Origin: Agrobacterium vitis
Lineage (GTDB): Bacteria; Pseudomonadota; Alphaproteobacteria; Rhizobiales; Rhizobiaceae
Assembly: GCF_037039395.1 (NCBI RefSeq)
Contig: NZ_CP146242.1
Location: 2,987,001 to 3,051,000, forward strand
DNA length: 64,000 nt
Direction: 5' to 3'
The notes below the pieces were generated by a model. That model saw only the letters and a program-made list of their open reading frames with translations. It searched no databases and was not told where the DNA came from. A program made the position numbers and the translations under genes. Below are positions 37,520-47,852 of this stretch, one piece after another (positions within the stretch are counted from its first letter, which is position 1; every line of letters starts with the position of its first letter).

Positions 37520-37717
37520 ATGTCATCAAATCTCGCGTCGGAAACCGCACCGGAATTTTCGTCCGACATTCCTGTCGCGCAAGCCGTTGAAAACACCTTA
37601 AAGCCGGTGATGATCCTGGTTTTCACCCTGAAAATCGCCGTGGCAGCCCTTCTGGTCGGCAATGTGATGATGCCGAACCTTCATTCGGCTGAAGCCGAAA
37701 TGGTCGCCGTACCCTGA
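37520..37717 (+). CDS. Possible small membrane protein, 65 aa
   Basis: The ATG at 37520 has an AAGAGG site about 9 bases away. The product has a short polar N-terminus and one hydrophobic helix (PVMILVFTLKIAVAALLVGNVMM), then a short tail. The coding character is reasonable but the size is small. No family is recognised. Confidence 0.4.
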   Translation: MSSNLASETAPEFSSDIPVAQAVENTLKPVMILVFTLKIAVAALLVGNVMMPNLHSAEAEMVAVP

Positions 37718-37863
37718 CCATCTTCGATGGTCTGAGACGCCGCTTGATGTGAGGTTACTATAGGATTTTCCGCAGGACCGCTGTCCACTTTTCAGTTTGA
37801 TGCTGTATATGACGTATAAAGGTCGCCATTGGTTCGCGGCACGCCGATCGTCAGAGGTTAAGT

Positions 37864-38511
37864 ATGGGACAGCTTCAGGCCGGGATTATTCCCGTCACGC
37901 CATTTCAGCAGAATTGCACGGTTTTCTTCGACAGCGAGACAAAGGAAGGCGTGGTGGTCGATCCGGGCGGCGATGTCGAGGACATCCTGCGCATGGTCCA
38001 GGAAAACGGCATCACTCTGAAGGAGATCTGGCTGACCCACGGCCATCTTGATCACGCCGGTGGCGCCGAAGACGTCAAGGACGCGCTCGGCATCCAGATT
38101 ATCGGCCCGCATCGCGATGACAAGGTGCTGCTGGATGCGCTGGAAGGGCAGAGCGCCCGATTCAATCTTCCCATCAAGCTGCGCAATGTAACGCCTGACC
38201 GCTTTCTGGAAGAGGGCGATGTCGTCGGCTTTTCCGGCCACGAGTTCGAGGTGCTGCATTGCCCCGGCCATGCACCGGGTCATGTGGTGTTTTTCAATCG
38301 CGTCCAGAAATTCGCCCATCTGGGCGATGTGCTGTTCAACGGTTCCATCGGCCGCACAGATTTGCCGGGCGGCAATCATCAACAATTGCTGGCATCGATC
38401 CGCGACAAGGTCCTGCCACTCGGAGACGATGTCGGTTTCATTTGCGGCCATGGCCCCGGCAGCCGGATCGGCGACGAGCGCCGCAGCAATCCGTTTCTGA
38501 AAGGCCTTTGA
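37864..38511 (+). CDS. Metallo-beta-lactamase fold hydrolase (glyoxalase II-like)
   Basis: This 215-aa cytoplasmic hydrolase has the zinc motif LTHGHLDHAGG and later His/Asp ligands in LHCPGHAPGHVVF and FAHLGDVLFNGSIGRTDLPGG. The final His is in FICGHGPGS. The length and the GSIGRTDLPGG block match the YcbL/hydroxyacylglutathione hydrolase-like group. The substrate is unproven. It is preceded by a sequence related to the CCGCTGTCCACTTTTC repeat (about 37775-37800). Confidence 0.9.
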   Translation: MGQLQAGIIPVTPFQQNCTVFFDSETKEGVVVDPGGDVEDILRMVQENGITLKEIWLTHGHLDHAGGAEDVKDALGIQIIGPHRDDKVLLDALEGQSARFNLPIKLRNVTPDRFLEEGDVVGFSGHEFEVLHCPGHAPGHVVFFNRVQKFAHLGDVLFNGSIGRTDLPGGNHQQLLASIRDKVLPLGDDVGFICGHGPGSRIGDERRSNPFLKGL

Positions 38512-38530
38512 AAAGGTCTTTGAATCGCAG

Positions 38531-38555
38531 AAAAAACCCGGCAAAACTTGCCGGG
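38531..38555 (-). terminator. Rho-independent terminator of the cold-shock gene
   Basis: An 8-bp stem (CCCGGCAA / TTGCCGGG) with a 3-base loop is followed by TTTTTT on the minus strand, 35 bases past the cold-shock gene stop. It also lies just after the MBL gene stop and may serve both, although the T-run favours the minus strand. Confidence 0.88.
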
Positions 38556-38589
38556 CCGCTGGGCGAAATGAAATGTGTGAACGAGGGTC

Positions 38590-38805
38590 TCAGCCTGCGA
38601 TTTGCAGATTGACGGCCTTTGGTCCCTTGCCGCGGCGGTCCGGTTCCGTATCGAAGCTTACTTTCTGATTTTCACTCAGTCCGTTCAGACCGGAAGCCTG
38701 TACGGCGGAGATGTGGACGAAAATATCCGCACCGCCATTGTCCGGCTTGATAAAGCCGAAGCCTTTGTCGTTGTTGAAGAATTTTACAATGCCAGTTTCG
38801 GCCAT
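38590..38805 (-). CDS. Cold-shock domain protein (CspA family)
   Basis: This 71-aa single cold-shock domain has the RNP1 motif KGFGFIKPD and RNP2 motif DIFVHISAV. It binds single-stranded RNA/DNA and melts mRNA structure. An AAAGGA site lies about 9 bases before the ATG. The 459 bp upstream has no gene, so a long 5' leader, usual for cold-shock genes, is possible. Confidence 0.95.
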   Translation of the reverse strand: MAETGIVKFFNNDKGFGFIKPDNGGADIFVHISAVQASGLNGLSENQKVSFDTEPDRRGKGPKAVNLQIAG

Positions 38806-39264
38806 GCGTCAGGTCCTTTTGTCTCTGTCCGGGATCGGCGGACAGCATTGCTCAATCCCGCCCAGGGTCGAGGCAGGGGTCTAGGCGAGCAAGTTTAAAT
38901 TGTGAGGAAAGGTCCCTGTTACCGCAGCCACAAGCTGTGAACGACGCCAGTCGTATCCCCTTATGGATGCCCGGAACTTCTGCGTCTCCGGTGCCAGTCG
39001 AAATTTAGATCTTTCCGCGCCTTTAAATTGCCCGAACCCTTCAAGAGTGCTTGGTTTGTGGGAAATTGGCAAGCAAAAGTTTTTTTACCAATCTATGATC
39101 TGGCATGGTTCAAGCCGGAGCAATTCGTGTCTTTCCGGGCCAAATCTGTGCTGATTTCGCCAAAAATTGCGAAAACTGCATCGTGGACGATGTAATTCAT
39201 CCTGAATATGCCGGTTGTAGCGGTAAAGTTTTTCAAAGCTGTAAAATAAGGCGTGAGTTAAATT
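38806..39264. other. Intergenic region upstream of the cold-shock gene
   Basis: This 459-bp stretch without a gene probably holds the promoter and leader of the cold-shock gene. A small hairpin (TTTCGC / GCGAAA around 39157-39176) is the only structure noticed. Confidence 0.4.
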
Positions 39265-40155
39265 TTATTGCCTAATAGCGCGCTGTTTGCCCCATTCAGG
39301 CACGATTTCCACCGCCAGCATGGCAAGAAACATCAGCGCGCAGCCGAGATAGCCGATTGGCGTCAGGGATTCATGCAGGATAATTGCGCCCAGGAGCGCA
39401 CCGAACAGCGCCTCAGATGACATGAAAATCGCTGCTTGCGAAGAGGATGTGTACCGCTGGCCGATGATTTGCAGGCTGAAGGCCAGGCCGCTCGACAACA
39501 GACCGCCATAAAGGATTTGCGTCATCGAGTTCTCGATGTCGGCAAGGCTGATCGGCTCCAGGCTGAGGGCGGCGAGCGTGCAGAGAAGCGCGGTCACGGC
39601 AAACTGGATGGTGGCAAGGGCGAGGGGCCGCGACAGGGTCTGGATAATCCGGCCCGTCAGCAGGATCTGCACCGCGAAAAACCCGGCGCAGAGAATAGTC
39701 AGTCCGTCGCCGGTACTGAGTGCCGAAAGGCTGCCGCCGCTGAGCAGGAGGATGCCGAGTAGGGCTGCCAGAGCGGAAGGCCATATGATCCAATGAGGCC
39801 GGTGCCGCAGAAACACCACCGCCAGGACCGGCACGATCACTACATAAAGGCCGGTGAGGAAACTGGCATTGGTGACGGTGGTGGTTTTCAGGCCGAATTG
39901 CTGGGCGGTCTGGGCGGCAAACAGCAGGACGCCGATGATGACGAACATCCTCACGTCACCCACCGACAATCTGTCACGGCTACGCCGGCTTTCGAGCACG
40001 GCGAAAGGCAGCAGCACAAGCGTCGCAATGCCAAATCGCAGGGCGTTGAACCAATTGGCGCCCAGATGATCCATGGCGGTGGACTGCGCCACAAACCCAC
40101 CGCCCCAAATGGCGGCAGCCAGAAGAAGAAGGAGATTTGCCTGAATGCGGGTCAC
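39265..40155 (-). CDS. DMT superfamily transporter (EamA)
   Basis: This 296-aa inner-membrane protein has about ten helices in two EamA repeats. The first repeat starts LLLLAAAIWGGGFVAQSTAM. The C-terminal repeat has the ALFGALLGAIILHESLTPIGYLGCALM pattern. Such proteins export metabolites or amino acids; the substrate cannot be told. It is monocistronic by context. Confidence 0.92.
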   Translation of the reverse strand: MTRIQANLLLLLAAAIWGGGFVAQSTAMDHLGANWFNALRFGIATLVLLPFAVLESRRSRDRLSVGDVRMFVIIGVLLFAAQTAQQFGLKTTTVTNASFLTGLYVVIVPVLAVVFLRHRPHWIIWPSALAALLGILLLSGGSLSALSTGDGLTILCAGFFAVQILLTGRIIQTLSRPLALATIQFAVTALLCTLAALSLEPISLADIENSMTQILYGGLLSSGLAFSLQIIGQRYTSSSQAAIFMSSEALFGALLGAIILHESLTPIGYLGCALMFLAMLAVEIVPEWGKQRAIRQ

Positions 40156-40320
40156 TGAAACATCCTGATCCTGCCCTGGGGCTCATCTTGCGGCTGCGCA
40201 GGCAATTCGGTGGCTCTATCAGGCGTCATCAATGGCCGCAAGAACTGCGATATCTGTTTTGAACCATCCCGGGGTTGTCTTCAGGTGTTTCAAAAAATAC
40301 GAAACGTGTCTACGGAAACG

Positions 40321-40743
40321 CTACAGATCCTGATTGTTTTTTGGCGGTGCCCGGTTGAGCCAGACGACCAGCAGGCCAAACAGGCTGAGCAGGGCAAGAA
40401 CGCGGCGGTCGGCCAATACCGAGAGATAGCCGGGGACATGAACGGAGGAAACGGTGCCAGCGACTGCTCGGTCGACGCCGTTGTTGCGGGCAAGCGTATT
40501 GCTCAGCAGGTCTTTCTGGGTGATCGGCAAGGCGATACTGCCGGTTTCCATCGTATCGACCGGGGTTTGATCGGTTATTGTGCTTGCCGCCACTGAGGGG
40601 GCCTGTTGTCCGCTTGCGGGGGCCGCCGAAACCCATGCGGTCGGCAATGTCAAAGCGGCCAGAGCAATCCAGGCCGCAAACATGGGTTTCCGGCCAAAAT
40701 CCCAGGGTTTTGAGGGGTTATTTTCCGTCCTGTTCCGTCTCAT
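40321..40743 (-). CDS. Small exported or membrane protein of unknown function
   Basis: This 140-aa protein starts at the ATG at 40743 with an AAGGA site. It has an N-terminal signal-like helix (FAAWIALAALTLPTAWVSAAPA) and a Ser/Thr/Ala-rich middle. A second helix lies near the C-terminus (VLALLSLFGLLVVWLNRA). The middle part probably faces the periplasm. The long frame further upstream is not coding-like. No family is recognised. Confidence 0.6.
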   Translation of the reverse strand: MRRNRTENNPSKPWDFGRKPMFAAWIALAALTLPTAWVSAAPASGQQAPSVAASTITDQTPVDTMETGSIALPITQKDLLSNTLARNNGVDRAVAGTVSSVHVPGYLSVLADRRVLALLSLFGLLVVWLNRAPPKNNQDL

Positions 40744-41015
40744 CTCGCCGCGTCCTTCTGCCCAACCACAGGATGATAAAAGCCGGTCGAAATCGTCGGC
40801 AAAGGGACCGAATTGCGGCACTGCACTGCAAAAATTGAGGCGATATTGTGGCGCGTTAATATTTGGGCGTTCCGGTCGGTTAACGGCGCGTTCCGTCGTC
40901 CTGGCCAGCATCCTTGATGGTGGTTTTTGGGCGCTCCTGTCACGGTGACAAGAAAAGCATCGGCGCTGGCCGTTTCCGCTTGATCCGGGCAGGCAGAATT
41001 GCCATACAGCTGTAA

Positions 41016-42275
<1,260 letters not shown>

Positions 42276-42300
42276 GCTTTCGCATACCAGTAAAACTAAA

Positions 42301-42332
42301 GGGCGGGATGGTGATGCCATCCCGCCCTTTTT
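42301..42332 (+). terminator. Rho-independent terminator of aatA
   Basis: A perfect 11-bp GC-rich stem (GGGCGGGATGG / CCATCCCGCCC) is followed by TTTTT, 25 bases after the aatA stop. Confidence 0.94.
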
Positions 42333-42363
42333 CTATTGATCCATCGACCATCGGCAGCACCGA

Positions 42364-43590
42364 TCAGGCATTCTGCATTTGCTTGCCTGCCGGGACGGGT
42401 GCAGGAACCGGTTTTGGTGCCGGAGCCGGAGCGAAATAGATGTCGCGTTCGCGGTAGAGGGCTGGCAAAGCCAGAAGCGAAACGCAGAACACCGCGATCA
42501 TGGTTTTCGACAGTTCCGAGAAGGGGCCGACCCGCCCATCGATATAGCGCACCGCAAACACCACCAGCACATGCCAGAGATAGACATGCAGGGAGTGACG
42601 GCCCAGCAATTGCAGGAAGCTGAGACTGAAGACGCTGTTGACCACGCTTGCTGTCTTGCGCACGAAAGCGCTGTCATATTTCGGACCGGCAATCAGCAGC
42701 CATGCAACCAGGCTGGCCATGGCGGCGAAATTCAGCAGATAGACGGGGCCGAAATCGGCGCGCACTTCCATCGTGCCGAATTTTTGCAGCACGACGTCAG
42801 GCATCAACCCATGGGCCGTCATGATTCGCAATGGCAGGAAGAACAGCAGCACGGCAAGGGCGGTCTTGGGGATCAGCGTCTTCTCGGGGCTGAATACCTT
42901 GCTCCATTCAATATTGCGCGTCGCCGTCAGGCTGCCAGCGATCAGGCCGGAGAAGAACACGATCTGCCAGCCCAGCAGGTTGAAGCTGGCGCGAATGCCT
43001 TCCTTTTCGGCAGCGCCCAGCCAGGCATCGAGCGGATAGGTGATCAGACGGTGCAGGCCGAGCTGGCCCGCCATCCAGACGACCAATGAGCCGATAGCGA
43101 CGCTTGCCCAGCGACCGGTAATGCAGAGCCAGATCAAGACCGGCGCAAACACCATGTAGATGATATATTGAGGCAGGATATCCATATAGGTCGGCTGGAA
43201 CAGGAATGTGGCAATTGAGCCGAGCCGCAACGGATCGCCGAGCGAGACTTCGCCCAGCCAGTCATGCCAGATTCCGGCAGCACCTGGCAACACGAAGCGG
43301 GCCAGGAGGACCAGCAGAATAATGCCCATGGCGTAGCGATACAGCTCCAGCGCCCGCGCCCAGATCCGCTCGCGTCCCGCTTCATAGCCGCTTTTCAGCA
43401 TCTTGCGGCCATAGACCATGCCGACCAGCAGACCGGACATGAACACGAAGCCCTGCGCATCCTCGACAAATGTCAGGTTGCGATGGTTGACCTCGACCAG
43501 CAGATAGCCGCCCGTGAAGATCAGGTGGTTCAACATCATGAATACAAGGAAATATCCCCGCATTCCGTCTAGGACATCTAATCTTTTCAA
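42364..43590 (-). CDS. opgC: OpgC-type glucan succinyltransferase
   Basis: This inner-membrane acyltransferase of about 408 aa and about ten helices belongs to the OpgC family, which adds succinyl groups to periplasmic glucans. The N-terminus KRLDVLDGMRGYFLVFMMLNHL and GFVFMSGLLVGMVYGRKM are typical. The frame runs 54 codons further upstream but is not protein-like there. The best start is a TTG at 43590 directly before KRLDVLDG, with a GGGAGCCGGG region upstream. The C-terminus is Pro-rich. Confidence 0.88.
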   Translation of the reverse strand: MKRLDVLDGMRGYFLVFMMLNHLIFTGGYLLVEVNHRNLTFVEDAQGFVFMSGLLVGMVYGRKMLKSGYEAGRERIWARALELYRYAMGIILLVLLARFVLPGAAGIWHDWLGEVSLGDPLRLGSIATFLFQPTYMDILPQYIIYMVFAPVLIWLCITGRWASVAIGSLVVWMAGQLGLHRLITYPLDAWLGAAEKEGIRASFNLLGWQIVFFSGLIAGSLTATRNIEWSKVFSPEKTLIPKTALAVLLFFLPLRIMTAHGLMPDVVLQKFGTMEVRADFGPVYLLNFAAMASLVAWLLIAGPKYDSAFVRKTASVVNSVFSLSFLQLLGRHSLHVYLWHVLVVFAVRYIDGRVGPFSELSKTMIAVFCVSLLALPALYRERDIYFAPAPAPKPVPAPVPAGKQMQNA

Positions 43591-43761
43591 GGTCCCGGCT
43601 CCCGGTTCGCGTCCTGCCCAGCAGGTCGGTTTTTGCCCTTCATCGTGGTGACAATGCGGCGGACCGGGTAACGATCCGATCACATAACCGCAACGAATGT
43701 TTGCAAGAAAGGTTCCGGCATCAAAATCTTGTGACTGGATTTTGACCTGCACCCGCTGAGA

Positions 43762-44937
43762 TCAAAGGCCCAGAGCAGACAGCATGATGAAGGTGGCAAA
43801 CAGGATGAAATGGGTCATGCCCTCGATGGCATTGGTCTCGCCATCGTTGAGGTTGATGGCCGCCGCGACAAGGGTGATCAGCACCATCACCGTCTGTACC
43901 GGGGTCATCGCCATGATGAACGGCTGGCCGGTGTAAAGGGCGATGGCCTCCATGACCGGCACTGTGAGGATGACGGTAGACAGCGACGCCCCCATGGCGA
44001 TGTTGACGGTGGCCTGCATGCGGTTACGCAGGGCCGCTCTCAGCGCCGTCATGATTTCGGGGGCCGCCGAGATGGTGGCAACAACGATGGCCATGATGGT
44101 CGGAGGCGCGCCGGTATCGCGCAGACCCTCGGTCATCAGGGCAGACATGAACTCGGCGAGAACGCCGATCAGCACCACGCCAAACAGGATGACGGCGATG
44201 GAGGATGCGATGCTTCCGTCTTCCTCGTCATGGGGCAAGGCCTCCTGTGGGACCTGCTGTGGCTCTGCGGCGCTTTTGGTGGCTTCGACACTGGTGGCGG
44301 GGGCCTTTGCTATTGTGGCTGTCGTTGCTGCCTTGGGCACGGCGCGGCCGGTATAGCTATAGCTGAAGAAATAGCTGTGCTGACCGACCTGCATGCGCAA
44401 AAACAGCCCATAAAGCGCCAGCATGGCAAAGATGGTGAAGGTGGAATAATAGGTCCATTTGTCGACGGGGATGAATTCCGGCACGATCATCGATATGCCC
44501 ATTGCCGTCAGGATCATCACGCCATAGGTCTTGCCGCTATCGTCATTATAGGGCTGTTCGCCGTGCTTCAGCCCGCCCAGCAGGGCGGCAAGGCCCAGAA
44601 TGCCGTTGATATCCAGCATCACAGCCGAATAGATCGTGTCGCGCACCAGGGTGGGCGAGCTTTCGCCCTGCATCATGATGGCAAGGATCAGTACTTCCAC
44701 GGCCACGGCTGACAGGGTGAGGATCATTGTGCCATAGGGGTCGCCAACCCGTCGGGCGAGGATTTCCGCGTGATGCGCGACCCGGATCGACGCCACCAAT
44801 ATGCCGCCAATCAGCACTGCCGCAGCGATGAGGCTGATGGTGGGCCCCGCTTCGATCAGCGAATGTTCGAGGAATAACACGGCTATCGCCAATGCGATGG
44901 GGATCAGCAGGGACTTTTCCCGGAGCAAAACTGTCAC
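43762..44937 (-). CDS. Ca2+/H+ antiporter, ChaA type
   Basis: This 391-aa cation/proton exchanger of the CaCA superfamily has about 11 helices. The two alpha repeats carry the acidic residues: LTLSAVAVEVLILAIMM in the first half and SAAPEIMTALRAALRNRMQ in the second. Between them is a long Ala/Pro/Glu-rich loop (about residues 205-250). It exports Ca2+ or Na+/K+ in exchange for protons. It is monocistronic. Confidence 0.92.
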   Translation of the reverse strand: MTVLLREKSLLIPIALAIAVLFLEHSLIEAGPTISLIAAAVLIGGILVASIRVAHHAEILARRVGDPYGTMILTLSAVAVEVLILAIMMQGESSPTLVRDTIYSAVMLDINGILGLAALLGGLKHGEQPYNDDSGKTYGVMILTAMGISMIVPEFIPVDKWTYYSTFTIFAMLALYGLFLRMQVGQHSYFFSYSYTGRAVPKAATTATIAKAPATSVEATKSAAEPQQVPQEALPHDEEDGSIASSIAVILFGVVLIGVLAEFMSALMTEGLRDTGAPPTIMAIVVATISAAPEIMTALRAALRNRMQATVNIAMGASLSTVILTVPVMEAIALYTGQPFIMAMTPVQTVMVLITLVAAAINLNDGETNAIEGMTHFILFATFIMLSALGL

Positions 44938-45231
44938 GTCTCTTCATCCTTTGAAACCGCCGGCGCGGCATTATTTGTCATTCAAGCAGGGTAGTCGGGC
45001 AAGCAAGAGCCATTCAAGGGCTGAACATGGATTTCTGTATAGCGATTCGCCATTGCAGTGCGTCCATTCTCTTTCGCACCTGCAACGTGCTGGGGCAATT
45101 TGCAGTTCCGTCCTCAAGATGCGATAGTTACACCAATGGTCATTGAAAATTGCCATTGGTGTTCCTTTTGAGAATATCTCAAGCCTTTGACGCATTTGAG
45201 ATATTGGAAACGCCTTCAAGGTGAGGATGCG

Positions 45232-45340
45232 TTACAGCGCCGTGCGCCATATATGGCGCACAAAAGTCCGCTGTAGCGCTTTATATCTGCTGCATAATTT
45301 TCTCTTTAAACCGATTCCGGTTTAAAGAATTATGCAGTAG
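45232..45340. repeat. Two-hairpin RIME-like repeat, complete copy 1
   Basis: Hairpin 1 is TTACAGCGCCGTGCGCCATATATGGCGCAC (imperfect second arm). Hairpin 2 is CTGCATAATTTTCTCTTTAAACCG / CGGTTTAAAGAATTATGCAG. The length (109 bp) and the two-palindrome layout match RIME1 elements known in Rhizobiaceae. Similar copies lie at 52508, 53687 and 58855. Confidence 0.8.
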
Positions 45341-45403
45341 CATCTTCGAACCTTGGTATCAGACGACAGGGAGATCATTCATTGCACAGGGAGAAGATGC
45401 ATC

Positions 45404-45667
45404 ATGGTCAAGGTTACCTATGAAATCGTTCCGCATGATGAAGGCTGGGCCTATCGGCTGAACGGCGCCTATTCCGAACGCTTCGATACGCATGATCAGG
45501 CATTGGAAGCGGCGCGAATCGTCATGCAGGAAATCGCCCAGGCCGACGAGCCCGTGCGGATCGTCTATCAGGATGAGAGCGGCAAGTGGCGGGCGGAAAT
45601 GAGCAATGGCGATGATCGGCCCGAGGTGGAAATCCTCGACCACTACGACCAGTCCCGTACCGCGTGA
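45404..45667 (+). CDS. DUF2188-like small protein
   Basis: This 87-aa soluble protein starts at the ATG at 45404 with GGGAGAAG upstream. The compact pattern (YEIVPHDEGWAYRLNGAYSERFDTHDQALEAA, IVYQDESGKWRAEM) is that of DUF2188. No role is known; it is common in rhizobia. It follows a RIME-like repeat and is separate from both neighbours. Confidence 0.78.
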   Translation: MVKVTYEIVPHDEGWAYRLNGAYSERFDTHDQALEAARIVMQEIAQADEPVRIVYQDESGKWRAEMSNGDDRPEVEILDHYDQSRTA

Positions 45668-45741
45668 ACGGCCCGCACTGCCTGAATAGATTGTGTAATC
45701 CAGGTTTGCTTGCGGACCAGGACAACATTACGCGGTCAATG

Positions 45742-46644
45742 TTATTCGCCCAGATAGGCCAATAATCCTTCGACCACGGCGTCGAACACCGTCCGGCAGC
45801 GGCGGCTGAGTTTCAAATCTTCGTGCATGACCACGAATGTGTCGAGCGCGATATTGAGGGTTCCGGGCAGGACTTCGATGAGATCCGCATGGCGGCGGGC
45901 GAGGCCGGGCTGGCACATGCCGATCCCCAGTCCGGCGCGGATGGCTGCAAATTGTGCCAGATTGCTGTCGCTGCGGAACTGAAAATGCAGGGCATCCAGA
46001 TCCGGGCGGGTTCTCAGCAGATCCCTGATATAGGCCAATTGCCGGTCGAAACCGATGAGGCGGTGCTCGGCAAGCTGCGCCAGACTTGATGGCGTGCCGT
46101 GACGCTCGAGATAACGCCGATGGGCATAAAAGCCGATGCCAATCACCCCGATATGGCGGCTGATCAGGGCAAGCTGGGTTGGCGCCACCATGCGCACGGC
46201 AATATCCACCTCCCGGTGGAGCAGATCCTCCATCTGGTCGGTGGCCGATAGCTCGATTTCCAGCCCGGGAAACTGTTCCTGCAAGCGGGCGAAAATTGGG
46301 GGAAGCACTTCCACGGCGATCATTTCGCTGGCGCTGATCCGCACCGGTCCGCGCACATCTCCTGCTTCTCCCTGTTCCCCGGCGGCGATGCGCGCCAGCG
46401 ATGTGCTGGTGGCAGCCATCAAGGCAGCGTGGCCCCGCATGGCGAGGGCGGTTTCCGTTGGCAGCAGGCCGCGCTGGCTGCGCAGGAACAAAGGTGTCCC
46501 GAAAGCCTGTTCCAGCATCTCGATATGGCGACCGACCGTCGGCTGGGTCAGGCCCAGTTGACGCGCTGCGGCAGACAGCGAACCCTCCGTGATGACGGCG
46601 AGTAGACTGCGGTAGAGGTCCCAACTCAAGCGTTCAGTATTCAT
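45742..46644 (-). CDS. LysR family transcriptional regulator
   Basis: This 300-aa LysR protein has an N-terminal helix-turn-helix (GSLSAAARQLGLTQPTVGRHIEMLEQAF) and an effector domain of about 200 residues. It is divergent from the oxidoreductase gene at 46743, with only 98 bp between, so it probably controls that gene and itself. The effector is unknown. Confidence 0.93.
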   Translation of the reverse strand: MNTERLSWDLYRSLLAVITEGSLSAAARQLGLTQPTVGRHIEMLEQAFGTPLFLRSQRGLLPTETALAMRGHAALMAATSTSLARIAAGEQGEAGDVRGPVRISASEMIAVEVLPPIFARLQEQFPGLEIELSATDQMEDLLHREVDIAVRMVAPTQLALISRHIGVIGIGFYAHRRYLERHGTPSSLAQLAEHRLIGFDRQLAYIRDLLRTRPDLDALHFQFRSDSNLAQFAAIRAGLGIGMCQPGLARRHADLIEVLPGTLNIALDTFVVMHEDLKLSRRCRTVFDAVVEGLLAYLGE

Positions 46645-46742
46645 GCATTTTTGTATAGCAGGGATAAGAAAATATACAATTTCGAATATAGGGGTAATTA
46701 GAGATGATTGGCAATTGAAACAGCAGAAGTCTGGAGATTGCT

Positions 46743-47804
46743 TTGACAGAGATAAACGATATCAGTGCTTCTATTCCGCAGCCCGGCCCGATTGCCCTCG
46801 TGCTCGGGGCGACCGGAGGCGTCGGTGGTGCCGTCGCACGGGCTTTGGCCGGTCGGGGATACCATGTGCGGGCTCTCCACCGCGATGCAGCCCAAATGGC
46901 GGCGAGGCAGAAAGAGGGGCAGCCAGGACTGGAATGGGTGCAGGGCGATGCGATGAACCGCGCTGATGTCCTCCAGGCGGCCAGGGGCGCCTCGGTTATC
47001 CTGCATGGTGTCAATCCGCCCGGCTATCGCAACTGGGGGACATTGGTGCTGCCGATGATCGACAATACCATTGCCGCCGCCCGTGCCAGCGGTGCCCGTA
47101 TCCTGATGCCGGGGACGATCTATAATTATGGCCCGGATGCCTTCCCGCTGCTCAGTGAGGAGAGCCCGCAGCATCCTCAGACCGTCAAAGGCCGGATACG
47201 GGTAGAGCTGGAGCGGCGGCTGGAACAGGCCGCAGGCGAGGGGGTGCGGGTCATTCTTGTCAGGGCTGGTGATTTCTTCGGGCCAGAGGCGGGAAACAAC
47301 TGGTTTGCTCAAGGGTTGATTACCCCCGGCAAGCCGGTGACCCGGGTTAACCTGCCGGGCAGGCCGGGCGTCAGCCATAGCTGGGCCTATTTGCCTGATG
47401 TCGCCGAAACCTTTGTCCGGCTGCTCGAATGCGCGCCTGATATGCCAGCCTTCGCCCGTTTTCACATGCAGGGCCATGTCGATGTGGACGGATATGCCAT
47501 GGCGCAGGCAATCCGGCGGGCAAGCGGCAGCGATTCTGTCCGGTTCAAGCGCTTTGCCTGGTGGATGGTGCCGCTGCTGTCACCCATCCTGCCGGTGTTT
47601 AGGGAATTGCTGGAAATGCGCTACCTGTGGCGCGAACCCATTGCGATGGATAACCGACGTCTTGTCGAGGTGCTTGGGGAAGAACCAAGGACGGCACTGG
47701 ACGTGGCGGTGACCGCGACCCTGAGGAGCCTGAATTGCTTGCAACCCATGGCGGGTTCTCTTGGCGCAGGCAGCTCGATGGCATCGGAAACTGCCCCGCA
47801 ATGA
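46743..47804 (+). CDS. NAD(P)-binding epimerase/oxidoreductase of the extended SDR type
   Basis: This 353-aa Rossmann-fold protein has the nucleotide loop LGATGGVGGAVARALAGRG near the N-terminus, which is the GxxGxxG type. The start is TTG at 46743, with GGAG seven bases upstream. The downstream part (YNYGPDAFPLLSEESPQHPQ) has the epimerase-like Tyr region. The substrate is unknown; the divergent LysR gene suggests inducible expression. Confidence 0.85.
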   Translation: MTEINDISASIPQPGPIALVLGATGGVGGAVARALAGRGYHVRALHRDAAQMAARQKEGQPGLEWVQGDAMNRADVLQAARGASVILHGVNPPGYRNWGTLVLPMIDNTIAAARASGARILMPGTIYNYGPDAFPLLSEESPQHPQTVKGRIRVELERRLEQAAGEGVRVILVRAGDFFGPEAGNNWFAQGLITPGKPVTRVNLPGRPGVSHSWAYLPDVAETFVRLLECAPDMPAFARFHMQGHVDVDGYAMAQAIRRASGSDSVRFKRFAWWMVPLLSPILPVFRELLEMRYLWREPIAMDNRRLVEVLGEEPRTALDVAVTATLRSLNCLQPMAGSLGAGSSMASETAPQ

Positions 47805-47807
47805 TGT

Positions 47808-47835
47808 AAAAAAGACCCCGCCGGTGGGCGGGATC
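47808..47835 (-). terminator. Rho-independent terminator after the ene-reductase gene
   Basis: A 9-bp stem (GATCCCGCC / GGCGGGGTC) is followed by TTTTTT on the minus strand, 18 bases past the stop of the ene-reductase frame. It lies four bases after the oxidoreductase stop on the other strand. Confidence 0.87.
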
Positions 47836-47852
47836 TGTATCGAGGTTTTCGA

